This document shows, one piece after another, positions 1-6,062 of a stretch of 7,499 nucleotides of DNA (positions are counted from its first letter, which is position 1; each line of letters opens with the position of its first letter). The stretch comes from Tannerella sp. (GTDB lineage Bacteria > Bacteroidota > Bacteroidia > Bacteroidales > Tannerellaceae): NCBI GenBank assembly GCA_031283915.1, contig JAITAY010000255.1:1-7499 (forward strand), written 5' to 3'. The position numbers and the translations under genes are program-made. Below the pieces are notes generated by a model, which had not been told where the DNA came from, did not search any database, and saw nothing but the letters and a program-made list of their open reading frames with translations.

Positions 1-17
1 TTTCACCCTACTTCCTC

Positions 18-57
18 CTGAAAATGCTTACATACCCCGGTATGCGCGCATTTTCAG
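18..57. repeat. Nested inverted repeat downstream of thiH
   Basis: A 10-bp perfect outer stem, CTGAAAATGC at 18-27 with GCATTTTCAG at 48-57, encloses a symmetric 3-nt internal loop and an inner 6-bp stem, CATACC at 31-36 with GGTATG at 39-44. It lies about 87 nt after the thiH stop. No T-run follows it on either strand, so it does not look like a standard Rho-independent terminator, although transcripts would fold strongly here. On the minus strand it is followed by AGGAGG at 19-14, which overlaps the outer stem by two bases. That suits a leader hairpin ahead of another gene, such as a transposase, starting beyond the window edge. The pairing is seen directly; the role is unknown. Confidence 0.75.
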
Positions 58-143
58 TCGTTGGATGGCAAAAAACATCTCCCGTAAATTTGGATGGTTT
101 ATTTCCAGACAGTTCCTAAGGAATGCCGGATATAGGGATCGGG

Positions 144-1259
144 TTATTGCAGCCGCAAGTCCCAGTCCTTCCAGACCACTTCATAGCCTTGCCGTTTCAC
201 GGCGGTCAGGACGTCGGCGGGAGCGCGGTCGTCGCTGACGGCAAACTGTTCCAGTTCGTTGCGGTAGACGGCATATCCGCCGGGGTCGGTTTTGGAGCCG
301 GCGCTGAGCGAGGTGATACCCAGACCGGTCATGTGGTCGCGGAAAGTTTTCTCTTCGCGGGTCGAGAGCGCGATTTCGATGTCACGGTCGAAAATGCGGA
401 ACGCAAAAATCAGTTGCGCCAGTTCCCTGTCGCTCATCACGACGTTGGGACGGAAAGCCTCGCCTTCGTGCGGTCGCATACGCGGAAACGAAATGGAGTA
501 TCGGGTCTGCCAGTAGGTCTTTTGGAGGTAGCGGAGGTGCAGGGACATCATCGTGACGTCGGTACGCCAGTCCTCCAGGCCAATCAGGACGCCCAGGCCG
601 ATTTTGTGAACGCCGGCGCGTCCCATGCGGTCAAAGGTATCCAGGCGCCGGTCGAATTTCGATTTCATGCCCCGGGGGTGATATGTTTTATAGCGTGCTT
701 TGTGGTACGTTTCCTGATAGCAGTAAACGGCATTCATCCCGGCGGCGGAGAGTTGCCGGTATTCCGTTTCGCTCAGGGGCTGTACCTCAATGGAAATGGA
801 AGAGAAATGGGGCTTCACCAGGCGGATGGCGTTTTCGATGTAGCCGGCGCCGGCGTCGCGCGGGTTTTCGCCGGTGACGAGCAGGATGTGCTGGAAATCG
901 CCGATGCGCTTGATGGCTTCGACTTCGCGCAAAATTTGACTGTCGTTCAGGATGATGCGGCGGATGTCGTTGTTGTGGTTGAATCCGCAGTACACGCAGT
1001 GGTTCGTGCAGGAATTGGTCAGGTAGAGCGGGATATAAAACTGAATGGTATTGCCGAAACGCTGGCGGGTATACTGCCGGCTCAGGGCGGCCATCGGCTC
1101 CAGGTAAGCCTGCGCCGCGGGAGAAACCAGCGCCATGAAGTCGTCGGGCGTACGTTTTTCCCTGTGCAGGGCAAGTTCGACGTCGCCCGGCGTTTTGGCA
1201 TAAATGCGGGACTGGAGGGTATCCCAGTCGTAGTCGTTGATTAGTTCTGTAAATGTCAT
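144..1259 (-). CDS. thiH: 2-iminoacetate synthase (tyrosine lyase) ThiH
   Basis: ThiH is a radical SAM enzyme that cleaves tyrosine to dehydroglycine (2-iminoacetate) and p-cresol. Dehydroglycine is the C-N unit that ThiG uses to build the thiamine thiazole. The protein is 371 aa, normal for the family. The cluster-binding CxxxCxxC motif is C84-T-N-H-C88-V-Y-C91, preceded by the conserved IPLYLTNSC stretch. Further ThiH-like features are GENPRDAG near residue 130, the IEVQPLSETEY segment near 157, and SISFPRMRPHEG near 255. The C-terminal half matches the BATS-type region of ThiH. The ATG at 1259 has no clear Shine-Dalgarno; its leader is AT-rich, as is common in Bacteroidota. It is the last thi gene visible, 106 nt after thiC. 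ThiH rather than ThiO suits an anaerobe. The pathway role follows from established family knowledge. Confidence 0.97.
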   Translation of the reverse strand: MTFTELINDYDWDTLQSRIYAKTPGDVELALHREKRTPDDFMALVSPAAQAYLEPMAALSRQYTRQRFGNTIQFYIPLYLTNSCTNHCVYCGFNHNNDIRRIILNDSQILREVEAIKRIGDFQHILLVTGENPRDAGAGYIENAIRLVKPHFSSISIEVQPLSETEYRQLSAAGMNAVYCYQETYHKARYKTYHPRGMKSKFDRRLDTFDRMGRAGVHKIGLGVLIGLEDWRTDVTMMSLHLRYLQKTYWQTRYSISFPRMRPHEGEAFRPNVVMSDRELAQLIFAFRIFDRDIEIALSTREEKTFRDHMTGLGITSLSAGSKTDPGGYAVYRNELEQFAVSDDRAPADVLTAVKRQGYEVVWKDWDLRLQ

Positions 1260-1273
1260 AAAATGAATTTTTC

Positions 1274-1365
1274 AACGCTGTGATGCGCTGTGCTTCCTCC
1301 GTGCTTCCCGGCGTAATTGGGCAAGGACGCGGAAAATCACCGGGGAAGTACAGCGTTACACGGAG
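1274..1365 (-). repeat. Inverted repeats in the thiC-thiH intergenic gap
   Basis: The 106-nt gap between the thiC stop and the thiH start can fold in two competing ways. In the first, CTCCGTG plus CTTCCCGG (plus strand 1297-1311, contiguous) pairs with CCGGGGAAG at 1340-1348 (one bulged base) and CACGGAG at 1359-1365, looping out about 10 nt on one side. In the second, AACGCTGT at 1274-1281 pairs perfectly with ACAGCGTT at 1350-1357. No U-tract follows on the minus strand, so a simple terminator is unlikely. RNA processing, mRNA stabilisation between thiC and thiH, or partial attenuation are all possible. The pairing is seen in the sequence; the function is inferred. Confidence 0.6.
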
Positions 1366-3057
1366 CTATTTTTTACAATCCTGTATCTGGTTGATTTCCT
1401 TTGTCAGCTTCATGGCGCAGAAATGCGGGCCACACATGGTGCAATGGTCACTTTCGTCGCCCAGCCGTCCGGCTTTGTAATATTCAAGCGCTTTCTCCGG
1501 GTCGAGCGACAGGTTGAACTGGTCGCGCCAGCGAAAATCAAAACGTGCCTTGCTCAACGCCCTGTCCCGCACGTCGGCGCCGGGATGTCCCTTGGCCAGG
1601 TCGGCGGCATGGGCGGCAATTTTGTAGGCAATCACACCGGCGCGGACATCTTCCCTGTCAGGCAATCCCAAATGCTCTTTGGGTGTGACGTAACAAATCA
1701 TCGCCGTCCCGTAACGGGCGATTTGCGCAGCGCCAATGGCCGAGGTGATATGGTCGTAACCGGGAGCAATGTCGGTGGTCAGCGGGCCGAGCGTGTAGAA
1801 CGGAGCGCCGTGACAGTGTTTCATTTGCTCGTCCATGTTGGCTTTTATTTTGTGCATGGGCACATGCCCGGGGCCTTCGATCAATACCTGAACATGATGC
1901 TTCCAGGCCGTCCGGGTCAGTTCGCCCAGGATGGAAAGTTCGGCGAACTGTGCGGCGTCGTTGGCGTCGCTGATGGAGCCGGGACGAAGTCCGTCGCCCA
2001 GGGAGACCGCCACGTCGTACTGTTTCAGTATTTCACAGATCTCCTCAAAACGGGTATGAAAGAAATTTTCTTCTTTGCGTTGCGTCATCCAGTTAGCGAT
2101 GATCGAACCGCCACGGGACACGATGCCGGTGGTTCGCTTCTGTACCAGCGGCAGATGCGCCCGGAGCAATCCGGCATGAATGGTGAAATAGTCCACGCCC
2201 TGTTCGCACTGCTCGATAAGCGTGTCGCGATAGATTTCCCAGTCGAGTTCCGCTATTTTTCCGTTCACCTTTTCCAGCGCCTGATAGATGGGCACTGTGC
2301 CTGCCGGTACGGGTGTATTACGGATGATCCACTCCCGCGTTTCGTGAATAGGTTCGCCGGTGGACAAATCCATCAGCGTATCTCCGCCCCACTTGCAGCT
2401 CCAGACCGCTTTCTCGACTTCCTCGTTTATGCCGGACGACAGGGCGGAGTTGCCGATGTTCGTGTTTATCTTCACCAGGAAATTCGTTCCGATAATCATC
2501 GGTTCGGCTTCGGGGTGATTGATGCAGGCCGGGATAATCGCACGCCCGGCAGCTACTTCACTGCGGACAAATTCGGGCGTGATGTGCGATGCGATTCCCA
2601 AAGCTTCGTTCTGCTGGTTTTCGCGGATGGCCACGTACTCCATTTCGGCCGTGATGATACCCTGTTGCGCGTAGTACATTTGCGTAATGTTTTTTCCTTT
2701 AGCAGCCCGTCGCGGGAGGTTTGCAAGCGGAAAGCGAATGGCTTCGAGGGTGGTGTCGGAAAGGCGTTGCCGGCTGTAGGCGGACGAAAAGGCCGGCAGC
2801 TTTTCGGTGTCATTCCGCCGTTCAATCCACGATGCCCGCAAACGGTGCAAACCTTTGCTTATGTCGATGTCGGTATCCGGGTCGGAATAGGGTCCGCTCG
2901 TGTCGTAAACCACGACAGGGGCGTTTTCTTCCCTTCTCTGTATCCCGTTCTCAACGGAAATCGTGTCCAGCAGGGATATTTGTCGCATCCCGACCTTGAT
3001 GTCATGTATTTTACCTCTTAAATAGATTTTCCGGGAAGCCGGATAAGACGTTTTCAT
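1366..3057 (-). CDS. thiC: Phosphomethylpyrimidine synthase ThiC
   Basis: ThiC is a non-canonical radical SAM enzyme that rearranges aminoimidazole ribotide into HMP-phosphate, the pyrimidine half of thiamine, releasing formate and CO. The protein is 563 aa, slightly shorter than the roughly 590-630 aa of many homologues and with the compact N-terminus that I associate with Bacteroidota. The C-terminal cluster motif CX2CX4C is C539-T-M-C542-G-P-H-F-C547. Other recognisable ThiC blocks are the TREWIIRNTPVPAGTVPIYQ stretch, VDYFTIHAG, the VSRGGSI block, DGLRPGSISDANDAAQ and the metal-site region EGPGHVPMHKI. The ATG at 3057 is the natural start: the following segment (MKTSYPASRKIYLRGKIHDI) resembles known N-termini. 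No Shine-Dalgarno is visible; the start abuts heptamer repeats. It follows the small DUF3791-like gene by 70 nt and precedes thiH. It is complete, with no missing key residues. Confidence 0.98.
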   Translation of the reverse strand: MKTSYPASRKIYLRGKIHDIKVGMRQISLLDTISVENGIQRREENAPVVVYDTSGPYSDPDTDIDISKGLHRLRASWIERRNDTEKLPAFSSAYSRQRLSDTTLEAIRFPLANLPRRAAKGKNITQMYYAQQGIITAEMEYVAIRENQQNEALGIASHITPEFVRSEVAAGRAIIPACINHPEAEPMIIGTNFLVKINTNIGNSALSSGINEEVEKAVWSCKWGGDTLMDLSTGEPIHETREWIIRNTPVPAGTVPIYQALEKVNGKIAELDWEIYRDTLIEQCEQGVDYFTIHAGLLRAHLPLVQKRTTGIVSRGGSIIANWMTQRKEENFFHTRFEEICEILKQYDVAVSLGDGLRPGSISDANDAAQFAELSILGELTRTAWKHHVQVLIEGPGHVPMHKIKANMDEQMKHCHGAPFYTLGPLTTDIAPGYDHITSAIGAAQIARYGTAMICYVTPKEHLGLPDREDVRAGVIAYKIAAHAADLAKGHPGADVRDRALSKARFDFRWRDQFNLSLDPEKALEYYKAGRLGDESDHCTMCGPHFCAMKLTKEINQIQDCKK

Positions 3058-3085
3058 AATGATAAATGATGAATGATGAATGATG
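3058..3085 (-). repeat. Four tandem AATGATG-type heptamers abutting the thiC start
   Basis: On the plus strand AATGATA (3058-3064) is followed by three perfect AATGATG copies (3065-3085). Read in the direction of transcription these are CATCATT units ending directly at the thiC ATG. They occupy the place where a ribosome binding site would be and contain none; the A-rich stretch further up (around 3093-3106) is 35-45 nt from the start. The repeat is exact enough to slip during replication, which would change leader length without changing the protein. Any effect on thiC expression is inference. Confidence 0.8.
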
Positions 3086-3127
3086 TTGTATGCCTTTTTT
3101 TTGTGTAACTTCCGTGAAATACTTGCA

Positions 3128-3361
3128 TTATCTCATTCCTCCGTTTTGACGGCAGATTTCATACAGGTCACGAACCACCCAAAACGGGTTGTCGGTATGA
3201 AGCGCCCACCAGTTTTCATAGAGATAGTCAAGCCCGCCGTATTTCTTAAGGTATTGGTAGGCCTTTTGTATATTCATTTTATAGGCAAAGGCAAATTCAG
3301 GGATGATGAAGGCGATAAAACTGATTTCATCCCGTTCCGTTTTGTCTGATACTGTATTCAT
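3128..3361 (-). CDS. Small DUF3791-like protein in the thi operon
   Basis: This is a 77-aa soluble protein with no signal peptide or membrane segment. The layout matches what I know of DUF3791 (Pfam family of small proteins): an N-terminal helix ISFIAFIIPEFAFAYKM (residues 13-29), a lysine/tyrosine-rich stretch QKAYQYLKKYGGLDYLYENW (32-51), the characteristic LHT at about 54-56, and a final helix with a V-x-D-L-Y-E-like pattern. It has an unusual number of aromatic residues. In other genomes DUF3791 often neighbours DUF3990, a predicted ADP-ribosyltransferase-like protein; no such partner is present here. It starts 21 nt after the DsrE-like gene and ends 70 nt before thiC, so it is very probably co-transcribed with both. 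Function is unknown. The family call is from memory of the pattern, not a search. Confidence 0.7.
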   Translation of the reverse strand: MNTVSDKTERDEISFIAFIIPEFAFAYKMNIQKAYQYLKKYGGLDYLYENWWALHTDNPFWVVRDLYEICRQNGGMR

Positions 3362-3382
3362 ATCGTTTTAATTTTAATCTGT

Positions 3383-3718
3383 TTAGATTGTGAGAACCAC
3401 TTCGCCGGATTGAATATAATCCGTCAGGGGTATTCCCATAAACCTCACATCTACGCCCAAGCGTTCCAGGCTATTTGTTACCCCGCAGGCATCGCTGCAA
3501 TCCTTACAGGCTTCTACATGTATGCCTGCCTGTATCATTTCCAGCACTTCCGTCTGAACTTGTGTGTCTTCCGCGACAAGTTTCGCCGAGGCGCCCCAAA
3601 TTATCACATTGATTTCTTTCCACCACCCGCGACTTTTGGCATTCAACACATAGACGGCAAGCATGGTCAATGCGGTGATTTTATTGTCTGTTGTCCATAA
3701 AATATTGATTTTTTCCAT
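3383..3718 (-). CDS. DsrE-family-like small protein, possible sulfur carrier
   Basis: This 111-aa cytoplasmic protein has the DsrE/DsrF-like fold pattern: an opening beta strand INILWTT, a helix containing ALTMLAVYVLNAKSRGWW, a second strand EINVIIWGASAKLV (35-48), a helix EVLEMIQAGIHVEACKDC, and the closing LERLGVDVRFMGIPLTDYIQSGEVVLTI. Three cysteines cluster at C71, C74 and C78, where small DsrE relatives commonly carry cysteine. DsrE-family proteins pass persulfide sulfur between partners, for example in TusBCD. The ATG at 3718 comes one base after the thiG TGA (3722-3720), which implies translational coupling. Placed directly behind thiG in an operon that must deliver sulfur to ThiS, a role in that relay is an attractive inference, but nothing in the sequence proves it. 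The homology call is moderately firm; the role is speculative. Confidence 0.78.
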   Translation of the reverse strand: MEKINILWTTDNKITALTMLAVYVLNAKSRGWWKEINVIIWGASAKLVAEDTQVQTEVLEMIQAGIHVEACKDCSDACGVTNSLERLGVDVRFMGIPLTDYIQSGEVVLTI

Positions 3719-3719
3719 T

Positions 3720-4493
3720 TCAGTCTTTCATTAAAAAGGAGGTGAGGGGGCTGCTTGCTTCCGCTGCGTTCAGCGGACTTGCCAGTTGAGCTTCGAAAGC
3801 GATGCGGCCGCTTTCCACAGCCATTTGGAAAGCCCTGGCCATCGCAACCGGATCGCCGGCGACGGCTATGGCCGTGTTGACCAGTACGGCGTCGGCGCCC
3901 AGTTCCATCGCTTCGGCAGCGTGGGAGGGTGCGCCGATGCCGGCATCCACAACTACCGGAACGTTGCTCTGTTCGATAATGATTTCCAGCAGGTCGCGCG
4001 TACGCAAGCCCTTGTTGGTGCCGATGGGTGCGCCCAAAGGCATGACGGTTGCCGAACCCGCTTCTTCCAGTCGTTTGCATAGCACCGGGTCGGCCTGAAC
4101 ATAGGGTAAAATGGCAAAACCGAGTTTCGCCAGTTCTTCGGTCGCTTTCAGCGTTTCGACCGGATCGGGCAGGAGGTAACGCGGATCGGGATGGATTTCC
4201 AGCTTCAGCCAGTGGGTTTCGAAGGCGTCGCGGGCTAATTGGGCGGCGAATACCGCTTCTTTGGCGTTACGCACGCCCGAAGTGTTTGGCAACAGTTGAA
4301 TGCCCGGCTTGCGGATATGCGTCAGCATATCGTCTTGCCTGTTGTTGAAGTCCAACCGTTTCATGGCGACCGTTACCATTTGCGTCTGCGAGGCATCGAT
4401 GGCCTGGCTCATGATTTCGTTGGAACTGAATTTTCCTGTCCCGAGAAACAGACGGGAGGAAAATGCTTTTTCTGCTATCACTAAATTCTTCAT
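3720..4493 (-). CDS. thiG: Thiazole synthase ThiG
   Basis: ThiG condenses 1-deoxy-D-xylulose 5-phosphate, dehydroglycine from ThiH and sulfur from ThiS thiocarboxylate into the thiazole phosphate carboxylate. The protein is 257 aa, the usual length. The Schiff-base lysine is K97 in the HWLKLEI block. The downstream LLPDPVETLKA is also typical. Other signatures are LFLGTGKF at 16-22, PNTSGVRNAKEAV at 69-81, the phosphate-binding blocks MPLGAPIGTNKG and VVVDAGIGAPSHAAEAMELGA, and DAVLVNTAIA. The ATG at 4493 is 33 nt after the ThiE fusion stop. A GGAG lies about 13 nt upstream of it, too far to be a good ribosome site. The stop is separated by one base from the DsrE-like start. The C-terminus (ASSPLTSFLMKD) is ordinary. 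Complete and intact. Confidence 0.98.
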   Translation of the reverse strand: MKNLVIAEKAFSSRLFLGTGKFSSNEIMSQAIDASQTQMVTVAMKRLDFNNRQDDMLTHIRKPGIQLLPNTSGVRNAKEAVFAAQLARDAFETHWLKLEIHPDPRYLLPDPVETLKATEELAKLGFAILPYVQADPVLCKRLEEAGSATVMPLGAPIGTNKGLRTRDLLEIIIEQSNVPVVVDAGIGAPSHAAEAMELGADAVLVNTAIAVAGDPVAMARAFQMAVESGRIAFEAQLASPLNAAEASSPLTSFLMKD

Positions 4494-4526
4494 CTTTGTT
4501 TATTCTCCGTTAGAGAGATCTTGTTA

Positions 4527-5849
4527 TCATTCATCGTGATTATCCTTTTCCACCGGATTTTGCGCTTGCAGGATAGCGGATGACAAGGCTGTTCCCGATA
4601 CGCCCGACGGAGGCGGATTTCTTAACATCGTAATTATTCTTCCTGTCTCTTCCACCGGGTTTTGCGCTTGCAGGATGGCGGACGACAGGGCAATACCCGA
4701 TACGCCGGCCTGTATAAGAGCAGGAATATTCTCCGGCGCAATACCTCCGATAGCGAATACGGGCAACCGGATGCTCTGTTCCCTGCATTGTACTATCATC
4801 CGGCGGTAACCGTCCAGTCCGATAACCGGACTCAGGTTCTTTTTGGTAGCTGTGAAACGGAAAGGCCCCAAGCCGATGTAATCCACGCCTTCACTGTGCA
4901 GTCGGCGGATATCGTCGAAGGTATTGGCTGTTCCGCCGATGATAAAATCCCGGCCCAGCATCCGGCGTGCATCCCGCGGCGGCATATCCGTTTTACCCAG
5001 ATGTACGCCTTTGGCACAGACCTTCAGACAGACCTCCACATGGTCATCGATATACAGTTCCGCGCCGTATGGCTCGCACAGCGCCATCGCCCGGAGAGCT
5101 GTCTTTTCCACTTCGGCCGGCGAGGCTTCCTTCATCCGCAACTGTATCCGGCGGCAACCGCCTTCGAGGGCGATGGCAACCGATTGCAGGTAATCGTAAC
5201 GTTCCGTCCGGTGCGTGATAAACAGCAAGCCGTTCATTTGCCCGGCGCAAAGCCGGTCAAACCGCCTCGTTAATGCGTTCATGTCATGATCTTTCGGGAA
5301 GTCGCCCCACAAAGCGCCCAGTACGGCCACGCCTCCGAACCCGTATGCGGCGGCAAGCGGAAGCGTGTCCGGAGAAATCCCGCCCAGGGCAATCACTTTC
5401 CTGTTTATCCATCCTGCCGCCTTCGCCGACAGCAAGGTTTCGCGGCTGAAAGCGTGCAGGTATCCCGCTTTGGAAATACTGTCGAACACCGGACTCAGGA
5501 AGACACAGTCATATTCGCCGGCTGTTTTCAGTTCTTCCAGCGAATGGCAAGAACGGCTTACGAACAGCCCTTTCCGTTCCGGACGGACGGGATTGCGCCG
5601 GTTCAGGTGCACGCCTCTCAAACGGAAGGTGTCCAGAAGCGAAAACCGGTCGTGCAGGACAATCCGTTCATGGAAACGTTCGTCGATTTGCGACAAAAGC
5701 GTGTGCAGGTCTTTTTCCGAAGCCTGCGGTTTCCGCAGGTGCAGCAAGTTCATTCCCCGCTCAAACAGCCGGTTCAGTGCAGTCGCTTCGCCGGCAAAAA
5801 CGGTTTCGCTGCTGATTACAATCAATGCCAAATGACGATCATTCTCCAT
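4527..5849 (-). CDS. thiE: Fused TenI/ThiE-like domain plus thiamine-phosphate synthase ThiE
   Basis: This 440-aa protein is about twice the length of a single ThiE (roughly 200-220 aa). The second domain (about 205-415) is a credible ThiE, which joins HMP-pyrophosphate to the thiazole phosphate: QLRMK at 236-240, IDDH at 267-270, GVHLGKTDMP near 281-290, T333-A-T-K336 in the phosphate-contacting loop, and AIGGIAPENI near 366-375. The first domain (1-204) is a divergent paralogue with LHLRKP, VLHDRF, GVHLNRRN, SCHSLEEL and IALGGISPDTL. It has SPVF where the thiazole tautomerase TenI carries its catalytic-His GHVF loop, so tautomerase activity is doubtful. In Bacteroides relatives I recall such a domain as a separate gene, so fusion is the likely history. 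The start is ATG 5849, not the in-frame TTG at 5855, because AGGAG sits 6 nt upstream of the ATG. The C-terminus carries a tandem duplication. Confidence 0.93.
   Translation of the reverse strand: MENDRHLALIVISSETVFAGEATALNRLFERGMNLLHLRKPQASEKDLHTLLSQIDERFHERIVLHDRFSLLDTFRLRGVHLNRRNPVRPERKGLFVSRSCHSLEELKTAGEYDCVFLSPVFDSISKAGYLHAFSRETLLSAKAAGWINRKVIALGGISPDTLPLAAAYGFGGVAVLGALWGDFPKDHDMNALTRRFDRLCAGQMNGLLFITHRTERYDYLQSVAIALEGGCRRIQLRMKEASPAEVEKTALRAMALCEPYGAELYIDDHVEVCLKVCAKGVHLGKTDMPPRDARRMLGRDFIIGGTANTFDDIRRLHSEGVDYIGLGPFRFTATKKNLSPVIGLDGYRRMIVQCREQSIRLPVFAIGGIAPENIPALIQAGVSGIALSSAILQAQNPVEETGRIITMLRNPPPSGVSGTALSSAILQAQNPVEKDNHDE
4548..4706 (-). repeat. In-frame 102-bp tandem duplication at the thiE 3' end
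   Basis: Plus-strand segments 4548-4604 and 4650-4706 match at 50 of 57 positions with a constant offset of 102 bp, which is 34 codons. In the protein, residues 382-400 (GVSGIALSSAILQAQNPVE) recur at 416-434 with I to T as the only change in that stretch. The first copy ends in ETGRIITMLRN, the normal end of a ThiE; the second stops after VEKDNHDE. Most of the seven mismatches are silent or nearly so. The second copy therefore looks like an older partial duplication appended to the enzyme and kept in frame. The first copy contains the final strand and helix of the barrel, so the extra copy probably sits outside the fold. Confidence 0.9.
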
Positions 5850-5855
5850 TTTCAA

Positions 5856-5862
5856 CTCCTTT
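5856..5862 (-). promoter_or_regulatory. Shine-Dalgarno that fixes the thiE fusion start
   Basis: AAAGGAG (minus strand, 5862-5856) ends 6 nt before the ATG at 5849. Its first base is the last base of the thiS stop codon, so ribosomes finishing thiS are placed on it. It directly abuts the alternative TTG at 5855, which leaves no spacing for that codon and rules it out. It is one of few clear Shine-Dalgarno sites in the operon. Confidence 0.75.
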
Positions 5863-6062
5863 CATCCTCCCGAAACGGCATGTATCAGCATCAGTTCCAG
5901 CCGGTCGGACAAAATCGTGTCCGCCCACCGGTCCTTGGGTACTACTTCGTAATGAATGGCCACGGCTATTCCCTGCGGCTGGAGGCCGAGGCGCTCGACA
6001 AAGGCTGCGAGGGATGTCCCTTCGGCCACTTCATACGGTTTATCGTTCAGAAGAATCGTCAT
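5862..6062 (-). CDS. thiS: Sulfur carrier protein ThiS
   Basis: ThiS is the ubiquitin-like carrier whose C-terminal glycine is adenylated by ThiF and converted to a thiocarboxylate, which then gives its sulfur to ThiG. The protein is 66 aa, the family length. It opens with the beta-strand MTILLNDKPYEVAEG, continues with a helix SLAAFVERLGLQPQGIAVAIHYEVV, and ends in the required Gly-Gly (AVSGG). The ATG at 6062 lies inside the 3' end of thiD, overlapping it by 23 nt, which suggests translational coupling. The stop at 5862 is 12 nt before the ThiE fusion ATG. No ThiF is present in the window, so its activating enzyme must be encoded elsewhere or beyond the left edge. Confidence 0.96.
   Translation of the reverse strand: MTILLNDKPYEVAEGTSLAAFVERLGLQPQGIAVAIHYEVVPKDRWADTILSDRLELMLIHAVSGG

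Noticed and set aside
1..6. GTG AAA on the minus strand after AGGAGG as the start of a gene
   Set aside because: Only two codons are inside the window, so no coding claim can be supported, although the spacing of 7 nt is good.
18..57. Rho-independent terminator of the thi operon
   Set aside because: The stem is strong but no T-run follows on either strand.
123..1244. Open frame of 373 codons on the plus strand, antisense to thiH
   Set aside because: It lies opposite an unmistakable ThiH with its CxxxCxxC motif. The protein is valine- and glycine-rich shadow sequence with no family features.
1423..3021. Long open frame of 532 codons on the plus strand, antisense to thiC
   Set aside because: It mirrors thiC, whose motifs and length are clear on the other strand. 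The plus-strand product has no recognisable domain and is an effect of GC-rich codon use.
5850..5855. TTG at 5855 as start of the ThiE fusion
   Set aside because: It directly abuts the GGAG of the Shine-Dalgarno, leaving no spacing; the ATG at 5849 is correctly placed.
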